Source: Megaustenia siamemsis (lineage: Eukaryota > Mollusca > Gastropoda > Stylommatophora > Ariophantidae). Taken from it: a DNA stretch of 64,000 nucleotides. This document shows positions 10,001-22,639 of this stretch, one piece after another. The DNA lies in assembly GCA_032433765.1 (NCBI GenBank), contig JAVIAB010000159.1, positions 2,046,001 through 2,110,000 on the forward strand, in the 5' to 3' direction. Position numbers and translations under genes: made by a program. Within the stretch, counting starts at the first letter, position 1; each line of letters begins with the position of its first letter. The notes below the pieces were generated by a model. That model was not told the DNA's origin and searched no databases. It worked only from the letters and a program-made list of their open reading frames with translations.

Positions 10001-13000
10001 AAGAAACTACAAGCCATATTGGTTCAAGGAAATACAAAGACTAGAGGAACAAGAAGAAACTACAAGCCATATTGGTTCAAGGAAATACAAAGACTAGAGG
10101 AGCAAGAAGAAACTACAAGTCATATTGGTTCAAGGAAATACAAAGACTAGAGGAACAAGAAGAAACTACAAGCCATATTGGTTCAAGGAAATACAAAGAC
10201 TAGAGGAACAAGAAGAAACTACAAGCCATATTGGTTCAAGGAAATACAAAGACTAGAGGAACAAGAAGAAACTACAAGCCATATTGCAGCAAGGAAATAC
10301 AAAGACTAGAGGAGCAAGAAGAAACTATAAGTCATATTGCAGCTAGGAAATACAAAGACTAGAGGAACAAGAAGAAACTACAAGCCATATTGGTTCAAGG
10401 AAATACAAAGACTAGAGGAACAAGAAGAAACTACAAGCCATATTGCAGCAAGGAAATACAAAGACTAGAGGAGCAAGAAGAAACTATAAGTCATATTGCA
10501 GCTAGGAAATACAAAGACTAGAGGAACAAGAACGAACTACAAGTCATATTGGTTCAAGGAAATACAAAGACTAGAGGAGCAAGAAGAAACTACAAGTCAT
10601 ATTGGTTCAAGGAAATACAAAGACTAGAGGAGCAAGAAGAAACTACAAGTCATATTGGTTCAAGGAAATACAAAGACTAGAGGAGCAAGAAGAAACTACA
10701 AGTCATATTGGTTCAAGGAAATACAAAGACTAGAGGAGCAAGAAGAAACTACAAGCCATATTGCAGCAAGGAAATACAAAGACTAGAGGAGCAAGAAGAA
10801 ACTACAAGTCATATTGGTTCAAGGAAATACAAAGACTAGAGGAGCAAGAAGAAACTACAAGCCATATTGCAGCAAGGAAATACAAAGACTAGAGGAACAA
10901 GAAGAAACTACAAGTCATATTGGAGCAAGGAAATACAAAGACTAGAGGAGCAAGAAGAAACTACAAGTCATATTGGAGCAGGGAAATACTAAGACTAGAG
11001 GAGCAAGAAGAAACTACAAGCCATATTTGAGCAAGGAAATACAAAGACTAGAGGAGCAAGAAGAAACTACAAGCCATATTGGAGCAAGGAAATACAAAGA
11101 CTAGAGGAGCAAGAAGAAACTACAAGTCATATTGGTTCAAGGAAATACAAAGACTAGAGGAGCAAAAAGAAACTACAAGCCATATTGGAGCAAGGAAATA
11201 CAAAGACTAGAGGAGCAAGAAGAAACTACAAGTCATATTGGAGCAAGGAAATACCAAGACTAGAGGAGCAAGAAGAAACTACAAGTCATATTGGAGCAAT
11301 GAAATTCAAAGACTAGAGGAGCAAGAAGAAACTACAAGTCATATTGGAGCAAGGAAATACAAAGACTAGAGGAGCAAGAAGAAACTACAAGTCATATTGG
11401 AGCAAGGAAATACCAAGACTAGAGGAGCAAGAAGAAACTACAAGTCATATTGGAGCAAGGAAATACCAAGACTAGAGGAACAAGAAGAAACTACAAGTCA
11501 TATTGCAGCAAGGAAATACAAAGACTAGAGGAGCAAGAAGAAACTATAAGTCATATTGGAGCAAGGAAATACAAAGACTAGAGGAGCAAGAAGAAACTAC
11601 AAGCCATATTGGTTCAAGGAAATACAAAGACTAGAGGAGCAAGAAGAAACTACAAGCCATATTGGTTCAAGGAAATACAAAGACTAGAGGAACAAGAAGA
11701 AACTACAAGCCATATTGGTTCAAGGAAATACAAAGACTAGAGGAGCAAGAAGAAACTACAAGTCATATTGGTTCAAGGAAATACAAAGACTAGAGGAGCA
11801 TGAAGAAACTACAAGCCATATTGCAGCAAGGAAATACAAAGACTAGAGGAACAAGAAGAAACTACAAGCCATATTGGAGCAAGGAAATACAAAGACTAGA
11901 GGAACAAGAAGAAACTACAAGCCATATTGCAGCAAGGAAATACAAAGACTAGAGGAGCAAGAAGAAACTACAAGCCATATTTGAGCAAGGAAATACAAAG
12001 ACTAGAGGAACAAGAAGAAACTACAAGTCATATTGGTTCAAGGAAATACAAAGACTAGAGGAGCAAGAAGAAACTACAAGTCATATTGGTTCAAGGAAAT
12101 ACAAAGACTAGAGGAACAAGAAGAAACTACAAGTCATATTGGTTCAAGGAAATACAAAGACTAGAGGAGCAAGAAGAAACTACAAGTCATATTTGAGCAA
12201 GGAAATACAAAGACTAGAGGAGCAAGAAGAAACTACAAGTCATATTGGTTCAAGGAAATACAAAGACTAGAGGAACAAGAAGAAACTACAAGTCATATTG
12301 GTTCAAGGAAATACAAAGACTAGAGGAGCAAGAAGAAACTACAAGTCATATTGGTTCAAGGAAATACAAAGACTAGAGGAGCAAGAAGAAACTACAAGTC
12401 ATATTGGTTCAAGGAAATACAAAGACTAGAGGAGCAAGAAGAAACTACAAGTCATATTGGTTCATAGAAATACAAAGACTAGAGGAGCAAGAAGAAACTA
12501 CAAGCCATATTGCAGCAAGGAAATACAAAGACTAGAGGAGCAAGAAGAAACTACAAGTCATATTGCAGCAAGGAAATACAAAGACTAGAGGAGCAAGAAG
12601 AAACTACAAGTCATATTGGTTCAAGGAAATACAAAAACTAGAGGAGCAAGAAGAAACTACAAGCCATATTGGTTCAAGGAAATACAAAGACTAGAGGAGC
12701 AAGAAGAAACTACAAGCCATATTGGTTCAAGGAAATACAAAGACTAGAGGAACAAGAAGAAACTACAAGCCATATTGCAGCAAGGAAATACAAAGACTAG
12801 AGGAGCAAGAAGAAACTACAAGTCATATTGCAGCAAGGAAATACAAAGACTAGAGGAGCAAGAAGAAACTACAAGTCATATTGCAGCAAGGAAATACAAA
12901 GACTAGAGGAGCAAGAAGAAACTACAAGCCATATTGGTTCAAGGAAATACAAAGACTAGAGGAACAAGAAGAAACTACAAGCCATATTGGTTCAAGGAAA

Positions 13001-15139
13001 TACAAAGACTAGAGGAACAAGAAGAAACTACAAGCCATATTGGTTCAAGGAAATACAAAGACTAGAGGAACAAGAAGAAACTACAAGCCATATTGGTTCA
13101 AGGAAATACAAAGACTAGAGGAACAAGAAGAAACTACAAGCCATATTGCAGCAAGGAAATACAAAGACTAGAGGAACAAGAAGAAACTACAAGTCATATT
13201 GCAGCTAGGAAATACAAAGACTAGAGGAACAAGAAGAAACTACAAGCCATATTGCAGCAAGGAAATACAAAGACTAGAGGAACAAGAAGAAACTACAAGC
13301 CATATTGCAGCAAGGAAATACAAAGACTAGAGGAGCAAGAAGAAACTATAAGTCATATTGCAGCTAGGAAATACAAAGACTAGAGGAACAAGAACGAACT
13401 ACAAGTCATATTGGTTCAAGGAAATACAAAGACTAGAGGAGCAAGAAGAAACTACAAGTCATATTGGTTCAAGGAAATACAAAGACTAGAGGAGCAAGAA
13501 GAAACTACAAGTCATATTGGTTCAAGGAAATACAAAGACTAGAGGAGCAAGAAGAAACTACAAGTCATATTGGAGCAAGGAAATACAAAGACTAGAGGAA
13601 CAAGAAGAAACTACAAGTCATATTGGAGCAAGGAAATACAAAGACTAGAGGAGCAAGAAGAAACTACAAGTCATATTGGAGCAGGGAAATACAAAGACTA
13701 GAGGAGCAAGAAGAAACTACAAGTCATATTGGAGCAGGGAAATACAAAGACTAGAGGAGCAAGAAGAAACTACAAGCCATATTTGAGCAAGGAAATACAA
13801 AGACTAGAGGAGCAAGAAGAAACTACAAGTCATATTGGTTCAAGGAAATACAAAGACTAGAGGAGCAAAAAGAAACTACAAGCCATATTGGAGCAAGGAA
13901 ATACAAAGACTAGAGGAGCAAGAAGAAACTACAAGTCATATTGGAGCAAGGAAATACCAAGACTAGAGGAGCAAGAAGAAACTACAAGTCATATTGGAGC
14001 AATGAAATTCAAAGACTAGAGGAACAAGAAGAAACTACAAGTCATATTGCAGCAAGGAAATACAAAGACTAGAGGAGCAAGAAGAAACTATAAGTCATAT
14101 TGGAGCAAGGAAATACAAAGACTAGAGGAGCAAGAAGAAACTATAAGTCATATTGCAGCTAGGAAATACAAAGACTAGAGGAACAAGAAGAAACTACAAG
14201 CCATATTGGTTCAAGGAAATACAAAGACTAGAGGAACAAGAAGAAACTACAAGCCATATTGCAGCAAGGAAATACAAAGACTAGAGGAGCAAGAAGAAAC
14301 TATAAGTCATATTGCAGCTAGGAAATACAAAGACTAGAGGAACAAGAACGAACTACAAGTCATATTGGTTCAAGGAAATACAAAGACTAGAGGAGCAAGA
14401 AGAAACTACAAGTCATATTGGTTCAAGGAAATACAAAGACTAGAGGAGCAAGAAGAAACTACAAGTCATATTGGTTCAAGGAAATACAAAGACTAGAGGA
14501 GCAAGAAGAAACTACAAGTCATATTGGTTCAAGGAAATACAAAGACTAGAGGAGCAAGAAGAAACTACAAGTCATATTGGTTCAAGGAAATACAAAGACT
14601 AGAGGAGCAAGAAGAAACTACAAGCCATATTTGAGCAAGGAAATACAAAGACTAGAGGAGCAAGAAGAAACTACAAGTCATATTGGTTCAAGGAAATACA
14701 AAGACTAGAGGAGCAAGAAGAAACTACAAGCCATATTGCAGCAAGGAAATACAAAGACTAGAGGAGCAAGAAGAAACTACAAGTCATATTGGAGCAAGGA
14801 AATACAAAGACTAGAGGAACAAGAAGAAACTACAAGTCATATTGGAGCAAGGAAATACAAAGACTAGAGGAGCAAGAAGAAACTACAAGTCATATTGGAG
14901 CAGGGAAATACAAAGACTAGAGGAGCAAGAAGAAACTATAAGTCATATTGGAGCAAGGAAATACAAAGACTAGAGGAGCAAAAAGAAACTACAAGCCATA
15001 TTGGAGCAAGGAAATACAAAGACTAGAGGAGTAAGAAGAAACTACAAGTCATATTGGAGCAAGGAAATACAAAGACTAGAGGAACAAGAAGAAACTATAA
15101 GTCATATTGCAGCAAGGAAATACAAAGACTAGAGGAGGA
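7076..15139 (+). repeat. 53-bp minisatellite, about 150 copies, grown from LINE linker coding sequence
   Basis: The unit gcaagaagaaactacaagcc / atattggagcaaggaaatac / aaagactagagga repeats every 53 bp for about 8 kb. Variants alternate at a few sites: gtcat/gccat, ggagc/ggttc/gcagc/tgagc, and gagga followed by gcaag or acaag. The first unit continues the LINE reading frame (RGARRNYKSYW, KEIQRLEE), so it derives from the endonuclease-RT linker. 53 is not a multiple of three, so each repeat shifts frame and no long ORF results. LINE coding text resumes directly after the array. Confidence 0.95.
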
Positions 15140-17448
15140 ATTAACTCTGCCAGTGAACTAGCAGAAACATCACAAAACACTGAGAACAACATAGTCTATA
15201 AAGCAGCCTCCGCCAAGTACATAAAATAGGTCAATAAATTAGCAAGACAGTGTTAAAAATAGTCACAGACTGTGGAAACTTGTGAATGCTTTGAGCAATG
15301 AAAACAACAGCTGACCTACATCAACATTAACACATGGTCAGAATATCCACACAGGCCAGAGAGTAGCAAACTTACTGATAGAAACTTTAAAAAATATCAG
15401 GCAGATAAACATTCCAAAAGTGCAACAGAAAACTGTGAGAATGGAAAACTGAGACAGAAAACATATGCCTATGGCATCAGAAGAAAACCAGATGACCATC
15501 TTTACACTGACAGAGAACTCAAAGACATGGCACTAAAGAAATTAAACTCAAGAGTTCCCAATGAAAAGATGGAATCGCCAATGAGATGCTCATAAAACTG
15601 GGGCAGAAAATCAATGGCCTGCTCTAAGGATAATAAATGAAAGCTGGAAGGGAGGTTAAATGTTGGCAACTTGGAAAGAATCAATCATGTTGCCCATACT
15701 CAAACTTGGAAAAGACCCACTTGACCTACACAGCTGTAGACCTTGTTAGCTACTGAACTGCCTGAGCAAACTTATTGAAAAGTTGGTCAAGAGAAGTCTT
15801 ATGTGACATCTGAAGACAGAATAACTAATTATGCCTCAACAGAGTGGTTTCTGCCAAAACAGATTAACAGAAGACTTATGTGGCATCTGGAGATAGAACA
15901 ACTAATTATTTCAAAACAGTGGTTTCTGCCTGCAAAGATTAACAGAAGACCTGATTACCTACATAGCACAGGAAATTGAGGATGTGGTACTGGAAAGGAA
16001 ATGCACATTACTGTGAGTTGAAATGGAGAAGGTTTTTAATAGGTTTGGAGAGAAGGATTAAAGAACACATTTCTTAGGCCTGGTATCATAGGCTGTTTGT
16101 TTGACTTTTTAACTCAATGTCTATAAGATATAACTTAGACTTGCTTGGTATCAATGTCATTTATTTGACTGGATATTCATATACATACAAGACATAACAG
16201 CCAATTGCACTGACACCTAAGCAAGAAAATAAAAATTGAACAAGGTGGAGTATTTCTAGAGAACATTCCACCCAGAATGCATTCTGCAATGTATGCAGAT
16301 GACCAGGTGATGTTGACAAAAGGAATCTATGGCTTTGTCCAGCTCCAGAATGCAAGATGCCCTAGAAAAACCTAAAAGATGAACAAACACCTGCCCGCTA
16401 CTCGTTTAAAAAAAAACACACACAGATGATTTTCAGCCTATCAAGAAACACACTCTGAGCAAACTTGAAGATAAAAGACCACACACTCCATATTGATCAA
16501 AACCTAACATCTTGACATCACCCAGGGTCACAGAAGGACTTGGATAAATCAGATAGACAAAGTAAACAAAAGAGCAAGAAAACAGACAAGATATAATGAA
16601 GAAATTAGCAGGAACAGACTGGGAGCAGATAGCAGTATCCTGAAACGACTGTACACAGGAAGAGTAAGACCAGTCCTAGAGTATGGAGTCACAGCGTGGG
16701 CTACTGCTTCCAAATCACAGTTTAACAAAGTTAATGGAACCCAAACCAGCTGCCTGTATCATTACTGGTACTATGAAATGCTCACCTATAAGGGCACTAG
16801 ATACAGTAACAGGCCTACAACCTTTGGAAGACAAAAGGAAAACTAAAGTAATGTAACAAAGGGCTCCCTAACCACCCCATGTACTAAAGAATTATCGGCT
16901 TTGGAAAAGAAGAGCAACATCACAGCATTTTCCAAATATTGACAACTAGCAATCCTGTAACAAACAAAGTCAAAACCTATTTGCCCATCCTATATGACTC
17001 CCCACAGGAAATATAAATTACTAAAAATTAAGGAAGACAAAACAGGAATTCAGAAAAATGGCACTCAAACAGACACAAAGAGAAAACACATAACAGAAAA
17101 ACACATAGATGACAACTTCCCACAGGACATCTATGTCTGTGCTGTAAATGGAACCAGAAATGGAGGAGTTGTGTTTCTGAGGCTGAATAACCAGGAAAAA
17201 AATTACCAAACTAAAAGCTACAGAGAAATTCTCAAACAACTATAAAGCTAAAACAGAAGCCCTCCAAGATGCTGCAAAACTGACTATTCAACACAAAAAT
17301 AACATGCACAAGAAATTGGTGATATTGGCAGACACATTGTCAATCCTAACAGCTCTAAACACCCCAAGGAAAAACGAGCTAGATGAGCTGAGAATAACCC
17401 TAGATCAATCGTGCAATAACTTCCAGAGAGTGGTCATCCAGTGGATAC
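15140..17448 (+). mobile_element. RNase H-type LINE, RT and RNase H remnant (copy A side)
   Basis: Decayed RT: MLPILKLGKDPLDLHSC, then LLNCLSKLIEKLVKRSL, later VRPVLEYGVTAWATASKS. Then RNase H: MHKKLVILADTLSILTALNT and VVIQWIPADCNIKGDEW, the D-S-x-S and W-I-P-x-H/D-x-x-I-x-G-x-E blocks of LINE RNase H. Stops and frameshifts are frequent, so it is dead. The match of domain order (EN, RT, RNase H) places it with I-like LINEs; the exact clade is not determined. Confidence 0.8.
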
Positions 17449-18588
17449 CAGCAGACTGTAATATTAAAGGAGATGAGTGGCAGACTGTAATATTAAAGGA
17501 GATGAGTGGCAGACTGTAATATTAAAGGAAATGAGTGGCAGACTGTAATATTAAAGGAGATGAGTGGCAGACTGTAATATTAAAGGAGATGAGTGGCAGA
17601 CTGTAATATTAAAGGAAATGAGTGGCAGACTGTAATATTAAAGGAAATGAGTGGCAGACTGTAATATTAAAGGAGATGAGTGGCAGACTGTAATATTAAA
17701 GGAGATGAGTGGCAGACTGTAATATTAAAGGAAATGAGTGGCAGACTGTAATATTAAAGGAAATGAGTGGCAGACTGTAATATTAAAGGAAATGAGTGGC
17801 AGACTGTAATATTAAAGGAAATGAGTGGCAGACTGTAATATTAAAGGAAATGAGTGGCAGACTGTAATATTAAAGGAGATGAGTGGCAGACTGTAATATT
17901 AAAGGAAATGAGTGGCAGACTGTAATATTAAAGGAAATGAGTGGCAGACTGTAATATTAAAGGAAATGAGTGGCAGACTGTAATATTAAAGGAAATGAGT
18001 GGCAGACTGTAATATTAAAGGAGATGAGTGGCAGACTGTAATATTAAAGGAAATGAGTGGCAGACTGTAATATTAAAGGAAATGAGTGGCAGACTGTAAT
18101 ATTAAAGGAAATGAGTGGCAGACTGTAATATTAAAGGAAATGAGTGGCAGACTGTAATATTAAAGGAGATGAGTGGCAGACTGTAATATTAAAGGAAATG
18201 AGTGGCAGACTGTAATATTAAAGGAGATGAGTGGCAGACTGTAATATTAAAGGAAATGAGTGGCAGACTGTAATATTAAAGGAAATGAGTGGCAGACTGT
18301 AATATTAAAGGAAATGAGTGGCAGACTGTAATATTAAAGGAAATGAGTGGCAGACTGTAATATTAAAGGAGATGAGTGGCAGACTGTAATATTAAAGGAA
18401 ATGAGTTGCAGACTGTAATATTAAAGGAAATGAGTGGCAGACTGTAATATTAAAGGAAATGAGTGGCAGACTGTAATGTTAAAGGAAATGAGTGGCAGAC
18501 TGTAATGTTAAAGGAAATGAGTGGCAGACTGTAATATTAAAGGAGATGAGTGGCAGACTGTAATATTAAAGGAAATGAGTGGCAGAAT
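17449..18588 (+). repeat. 29-bp minisatellite, about 39 copies, grown from LINE RNase H codons
   Basis: The unit ggcagactgtaatattaaag / gagatgagt has variants gagatg/gaaatg and rare gtaatgtt. The first unit is the RNase H coding stretch A-D-C-N-I-K-G-D-E-W of the preceding LINE. 29 bp is not a multiple of three. Sequence after the array belongs to a different LINE. Confidence 0.95.
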
Positions 18589-18594
18589 AATCGT

Positions 18595-18911
18595 TACTCC
18601 TAGCTTTTATTTTCTGTTCTTGTCTCTTAGGCTGTTTCCTTTCATACTTTCCTAACACACCATCACCTCAGCAGAGGTTATTTTTTCTTGTTGTTCTTGC
18701 ATCTAGGGTTCGGGACATGCATTGGAAGCACAATGTTGGGATGAAGATTGTATTGTAGAGTGTCCATTTTGCTTCTAGAGTTATTTCCTTGTTGGACAAT
18801 AGTGCTGATAGCTGTTCACTGATTTGACAAGCTTTGTTGCATCATGAGTCTATCTCTGCTTTTAGTGAATTGTCATTTGTCGCCAGACTTTCTAGGTACT
18901 TTAATTCCTCT
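18595..18911 (-). mobile_element. LINE (LEARTTRK family), 3' half of a split element
   Basis: The minus strand carries KWTLYNTIF-like text, an ARTTRK block and, further upstream on that strand, VEELKYLESLATNDNSLKAEI. It continues the RT piece at 19677-20030. The two halves are separated by a nested + strand insertion with a 14-bp target duplication. Confidence 0.75.
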
Positions 18912-18925
18912 ACTTGTTTTAGTTG

Positions 18926-19662
18926 AATGAGCATACTTGATGAGAGATCACAACAGCTAGGACTGAAAATTAATAGAGATAAGACCAAAATTATGAGAAT
19001 TAATGCAGTTGGCAATAACCAAATAAAATTAGGAGAAATACCTCTGCTAGACATCTAATCTTACATATATCTGGACAGTAATATAGATAAAGAGGGAGGT
19101 TCAGAAAATGATACCAAAATAAAAATATCAAAAGCAAGAGGAGCTTTCGTTGCACTGGGAAACATATGGAAGTCCATAGAAATTAGGTTAAATGCAAAAA
19201 TAAAAATTTTCAACTCAAATGTTAAGGCGGTCCTATTATATGGCTGTGAAATATGGAGAACAACAAAATTGACAATCACGAAGATACAGACTTTCATTAA
19301 TGAATGCTTACGCAGAATAAAAGGATGGAAATGGCAGGACAAAATCACTAACATAGAATTATGGAAATGTACCAGTCAAACACCAGTGGATAAAGAGATA
19401 CAGCGAAGACGATGGCGCTGGATAGGACACACACTACAGAAGCCAACTGAGAGTATTACACAACAGGCCTTTTTTTAATCACCAGGGGAAAAGACAAAGA
19501 GGAAGACTAAGGAATTCTTGGAGAAGACAGATACAGGCACAGATGAAGATGAAGATGATGGGGAAGACATGGAATGATCTTAAAAGAATGACAAAAAACA
19601 GAATGACTTGGAAAGTGTTTGTTGAAGACCTATGCTCCACTGGGAGCTAAAAAGGTAGAAGA
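18926..19662 (+). mobile_element. 5'-truncated RTE-like LINE nested in another LINE, 14-bp TSD
   Basis: The 737-bp insert encodes the RT tail: TFINECLRRIKGWKWQDKI, then EIQRRRWRWIGHTLQKP. It is flanked by direct repeats of acttgttttagttg at 18912-18925 and 19663-19676. The same family occurs at 41785-43735 and 51675-52905. The 5' truncation begins after the RT catalytic motif. Confidence 0.85.
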
Positions 19663-19676
19663 ACTTGTTTTAGTTG

Positions 19677-20030
19677 CCTGCCTTCTATAGTTATGTTGAT
19701 GTTCTGTTTCTCCTTTGCGACATTCATGACTTCTGTTTTGTTGATTTTCATGTAGTATTTTGTGACTGTGCTGTTGGGTCTATCTAAGTGTTCTTGTAGA
19801 TCTTCTATTTTTCTATGTATTGATGTCTGATTGTCTGCAAATAAAAGCTTGTTGATCTCCTCTGTCTCTGATGGGTTGGCTAACTTGCATATATATAGTC
19901 CATGTATGTAATAAACAGTAGGGGGGTGGGGGGATAGTACGCACCCCTGTCTTACACCGATCTTACTTTGAAGTGCTCTGTGCAGCCTATTGTTGTCCTG
20001 ACTGTGCAAATTATATCATACTGGAACAGT
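19677..20030 (-). mobile_element. LINE (LEARTTRK family), RT catalytic part of the split element
   Basis: The minus strand reads KIGVRQGCVLSP, then LLFADNQTSIH, LQEHLDR and MKINKTEVMNV. The catalytic FADD is changed to FADN, so the copy is dead. It joins 18595-18911 once the nested insertion is removed. Confidence 0.8.
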
Positions 20031-20212
20031 CAGTCTGTTTGTATTTATGCTGTGATGGATGGTGGTGCAGATATGGGGATGCCTCGACTGCAATGAAACT
20101 GATTCCATGAATAGACTCGGATGTCTGTAACACACAGCGACCTCACAATGTTGATGAATATAATTCATCTGTGCCTTGCTTGATCTATATATGTGCTAGT
20201 ACTTCTCCATTG
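20031..20212. other. Duplicated unique sequence shared with copy B downstream region
   Basis: This stretch (for example gatgcctcgactgcaatg, gtgccttgcttgatc) matches 53325-53510 downstream of copy B and marks the right part of the A/B segmental duplication. No coding signal seen. Confidence 0.7.
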
Positions 20213-20220
20213 ATTGAAAT

Positions 20221-21350
20221 GATTTGGATTCAGGAAAAACAGTGGCACAAAAGAAGCCATATTTAGCATGAGAACATTGATTGACAAGTACATAGAAGTA
20301 AACAAACCAATATATGCCTGCTTTGTGCACAACACCAAAGCTTTTGATAGAATACACCATAGTCAACTTATAGTCTGCATAAAAGATATAAATCTAGACG
20401 ACAGTTACATAATTAATATGTAATTTGTACTGGGAGCAAACAATAATAAACTATAAAAAGGAGAACTCTACACCCATGGACATAAAAAGAGGAGTAAGAT
20501 AAAGATGCATCCTATACACTGAGCAAATCTTTAAAAAACATCTCAGAGATACCAGGCCTAAATATTAATGGAAAAATAATCAATAACCTAAGACATGCTG
20601 ATGATACTGTTCTGCTAGCAGAAAATCCTAAAGACCTGCAACAATTGCTTAATGTGATAAACATAACAAGCAAAAAATATGGACTAGAAATGAATATCAA
20701 AAAAGACTAAAACTATGATCATGAATTAGATCAAGATCTACAAATAAATATCACAGTGGAGGGAATACATCTGGAGACAGTCCAGAGTTACAACTACCTG
20801 GGACATACTATAACCAATGATGGAAATGTGAAATTGAAATAAACAAAAGAATAGGTATGGCAAAAAGTAATTTTAATGCCATGAAAATACACTAACATCA
20901 AAACAAATAACAGCAGGCTGAAACTAAGAATGGCAAAATGTTACATCTTCTCAATATTTCTGTATGGCGCAGAAACATGGGCATTAGACAAGAAAACAGA
21001 ACAGAAAATTGAAGCCTTTGAAATGTGGATTTACAGAAAATAGGTAGAATTGGATGGAAAGAAAAGAAAACAAACGATGAAGTTTTAAAACAACTGAAAA
21101 TAAAATAGAACTACTAAATACAATTAAGACAAGACAAATGAAATTTTTGGAACATGTTAAAAGACAACAGCCTAATCTAATAAAAGTAATTTTGGAAGGT
21201 AAAAGAGGCAGAGGCAGACCAAGACTAATATAGACAAGTAACATCAAAAGATGGACAAGTCAATCTATGACAACCTGCACCATTAAAACAAGAAACAGAG
21301 TGGAATGGTAGCCAACCTTCGTTGTGGAGATGGCACTCGATGATAATGAT
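20221..21350 (+). mobile_element. LINE insertion with 8-bp TSD, absent from copy B
   Basis: Encodes, with frameshifts, FRKNSGTKEAIFSMRTLID and KAFDRIHHSQL (RT), then LKQLKIK, MKFLEHVKRQ and GRGRPRL (C-terminal tail). Direct repeats ttctccat lie at 20213-20220 and 21351-21358. The homologous position downstream of copy B (about 53510) is unoccupied, so this insertion followed the A/B duplication. Confidence 0.85.
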
Positions 21351-21427
21351 TTCTCCATATTCTGGAGGTTATTACCAAATCTTTGAGTAAAATGACTCAG
21401 ACATTTCATCTTGACCACAATAACCTC

Positions 21428-21590
21428 ACATGTAAGTGACTTGAAAGAATTTAACAAACACAAAGAGATCTCAACAACTCCACATGTAAGTGACATGAAA
21501 CAATTTAACAAACACAAATAGATCTCAACAACTCCACATGTAAGTGACATGAAAACATTCAACAAAAACAAAGAGGTCTCAGCACACTGA
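21428..21590. repeat. 54-bp tandem repeat, three copies
   Basis: The unit runs from catgtaagtgac through ttaacaaacacaaa to caacaactcca, repeated three times with small differences. The B counterpart near 53570 has a single diverged copy. Confidence 0.8.
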
Positions 21591-21830
21591 TAGGTTTAAA
21601 ATAAGTTACACATGTCACATCCTTGATTGTCCTATCATCTTTATTGATCTTGGCAATGTTTAACAGTGCTCAGTTAACAACAATCATTGTGACACTCAAA
21701 TTATAAATAAATACTTTCCTGTCGGTGAATGCTCATTTCCTGACTCATATCTCCACTGAAATAAAACAAAACAAGATATCTATAAGGTGTAGGCTGAGTA
21801 ACTCTCTGAGAACTGGGTGGACATCATCAT
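21591..21830. other. Unique spacer homologous to copy B downstream region
   Basis: Matches 53620-53805 (cacatccttgattg, tcaattataaataaatac-like text). No gene recognised. Confidence 0.6.
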
Positions 21831-22630
21831 TGTCTGCTGTCTAAACAATTCACTCAATGTAGCTTCAGAAACAGGTCTAATTTTTTGACATCATCATTGT
21901 CTGCTCACTATCTAAATAATTCACTCAATTTAGCTTCAGAAACAGATCTAATTGTTTGACATCATCATTGTCTGCTCACTATCTAAATAATTCACTCAAT
22001 TTAGTTTCAGAAACAGATCTAATTGTCTGACATCATCATTGTCTGCTATCTAAATAATTCACTCAATTTAGCTTCAGAAACAGATCTAATTGTCTGACAT
22101 CATCATTGTCTGCTATCTAAATAATTCACTCAATTTAGTTTCAGAAACAGATCTAATTGTCTGACATCATCATCGTCTGCTATCTAAATAATTCACTCAA
22201 TTTAGTTTCAGAAACAGATCTAATTGTTTGACATCATCATTGTCTGCTATCTAAATAATTCACTCAATTTAGTTTCAGAAACAGATCTAATTGTCTGACA
22301 TCATCATTGTCTGCTATCTAAATAATTCACTCAATTTAGTTTCAGAAACAGATCTAATTGTCTGACATCATCATTGTCTGCTATCTAAATAATTCACTCA
22401 ATTTAGTTTCAGAAACAGATCTAATTGTTTGACATCATCATTGTCTGCTAACTATCTAAATAATTCACTCAATTTAGTTTCAGAAACAGATCTAATTGTT
22501 TGACGTCATCATTATCTGCTATCTAAATAATTCACTCAATTTAGTTTCAGAAACAGATCTAATTGTTTGATGTCATCATTATCTGCTCACTATCTAAATA
22601 ATTAACTCAATTTAGCTTCAGAAGCAAGAC
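21831..22630. repeat. 67-bp minisatellite, about 12 copies
   Basis: The unit contains gacatcatcattgtctgc, tatctaaataattcactcaa and tttcagaaacagatctaatt. Some units carry a 4-nt extension (ctcactatc for ctatc). Downstream of copy B only about two diverged units exist (53810-53940), so the expansion is on the A side. Confidence 0.9.
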
Positions 22631-22639
22631 TACTTTTCT

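Noticed and set aside
7076..15139. CRISPR-like array
   Set aside because: The 53-bp units are contiguous with no unique spacers, and the unit is LINE coding sequence in a eukaryotic context.
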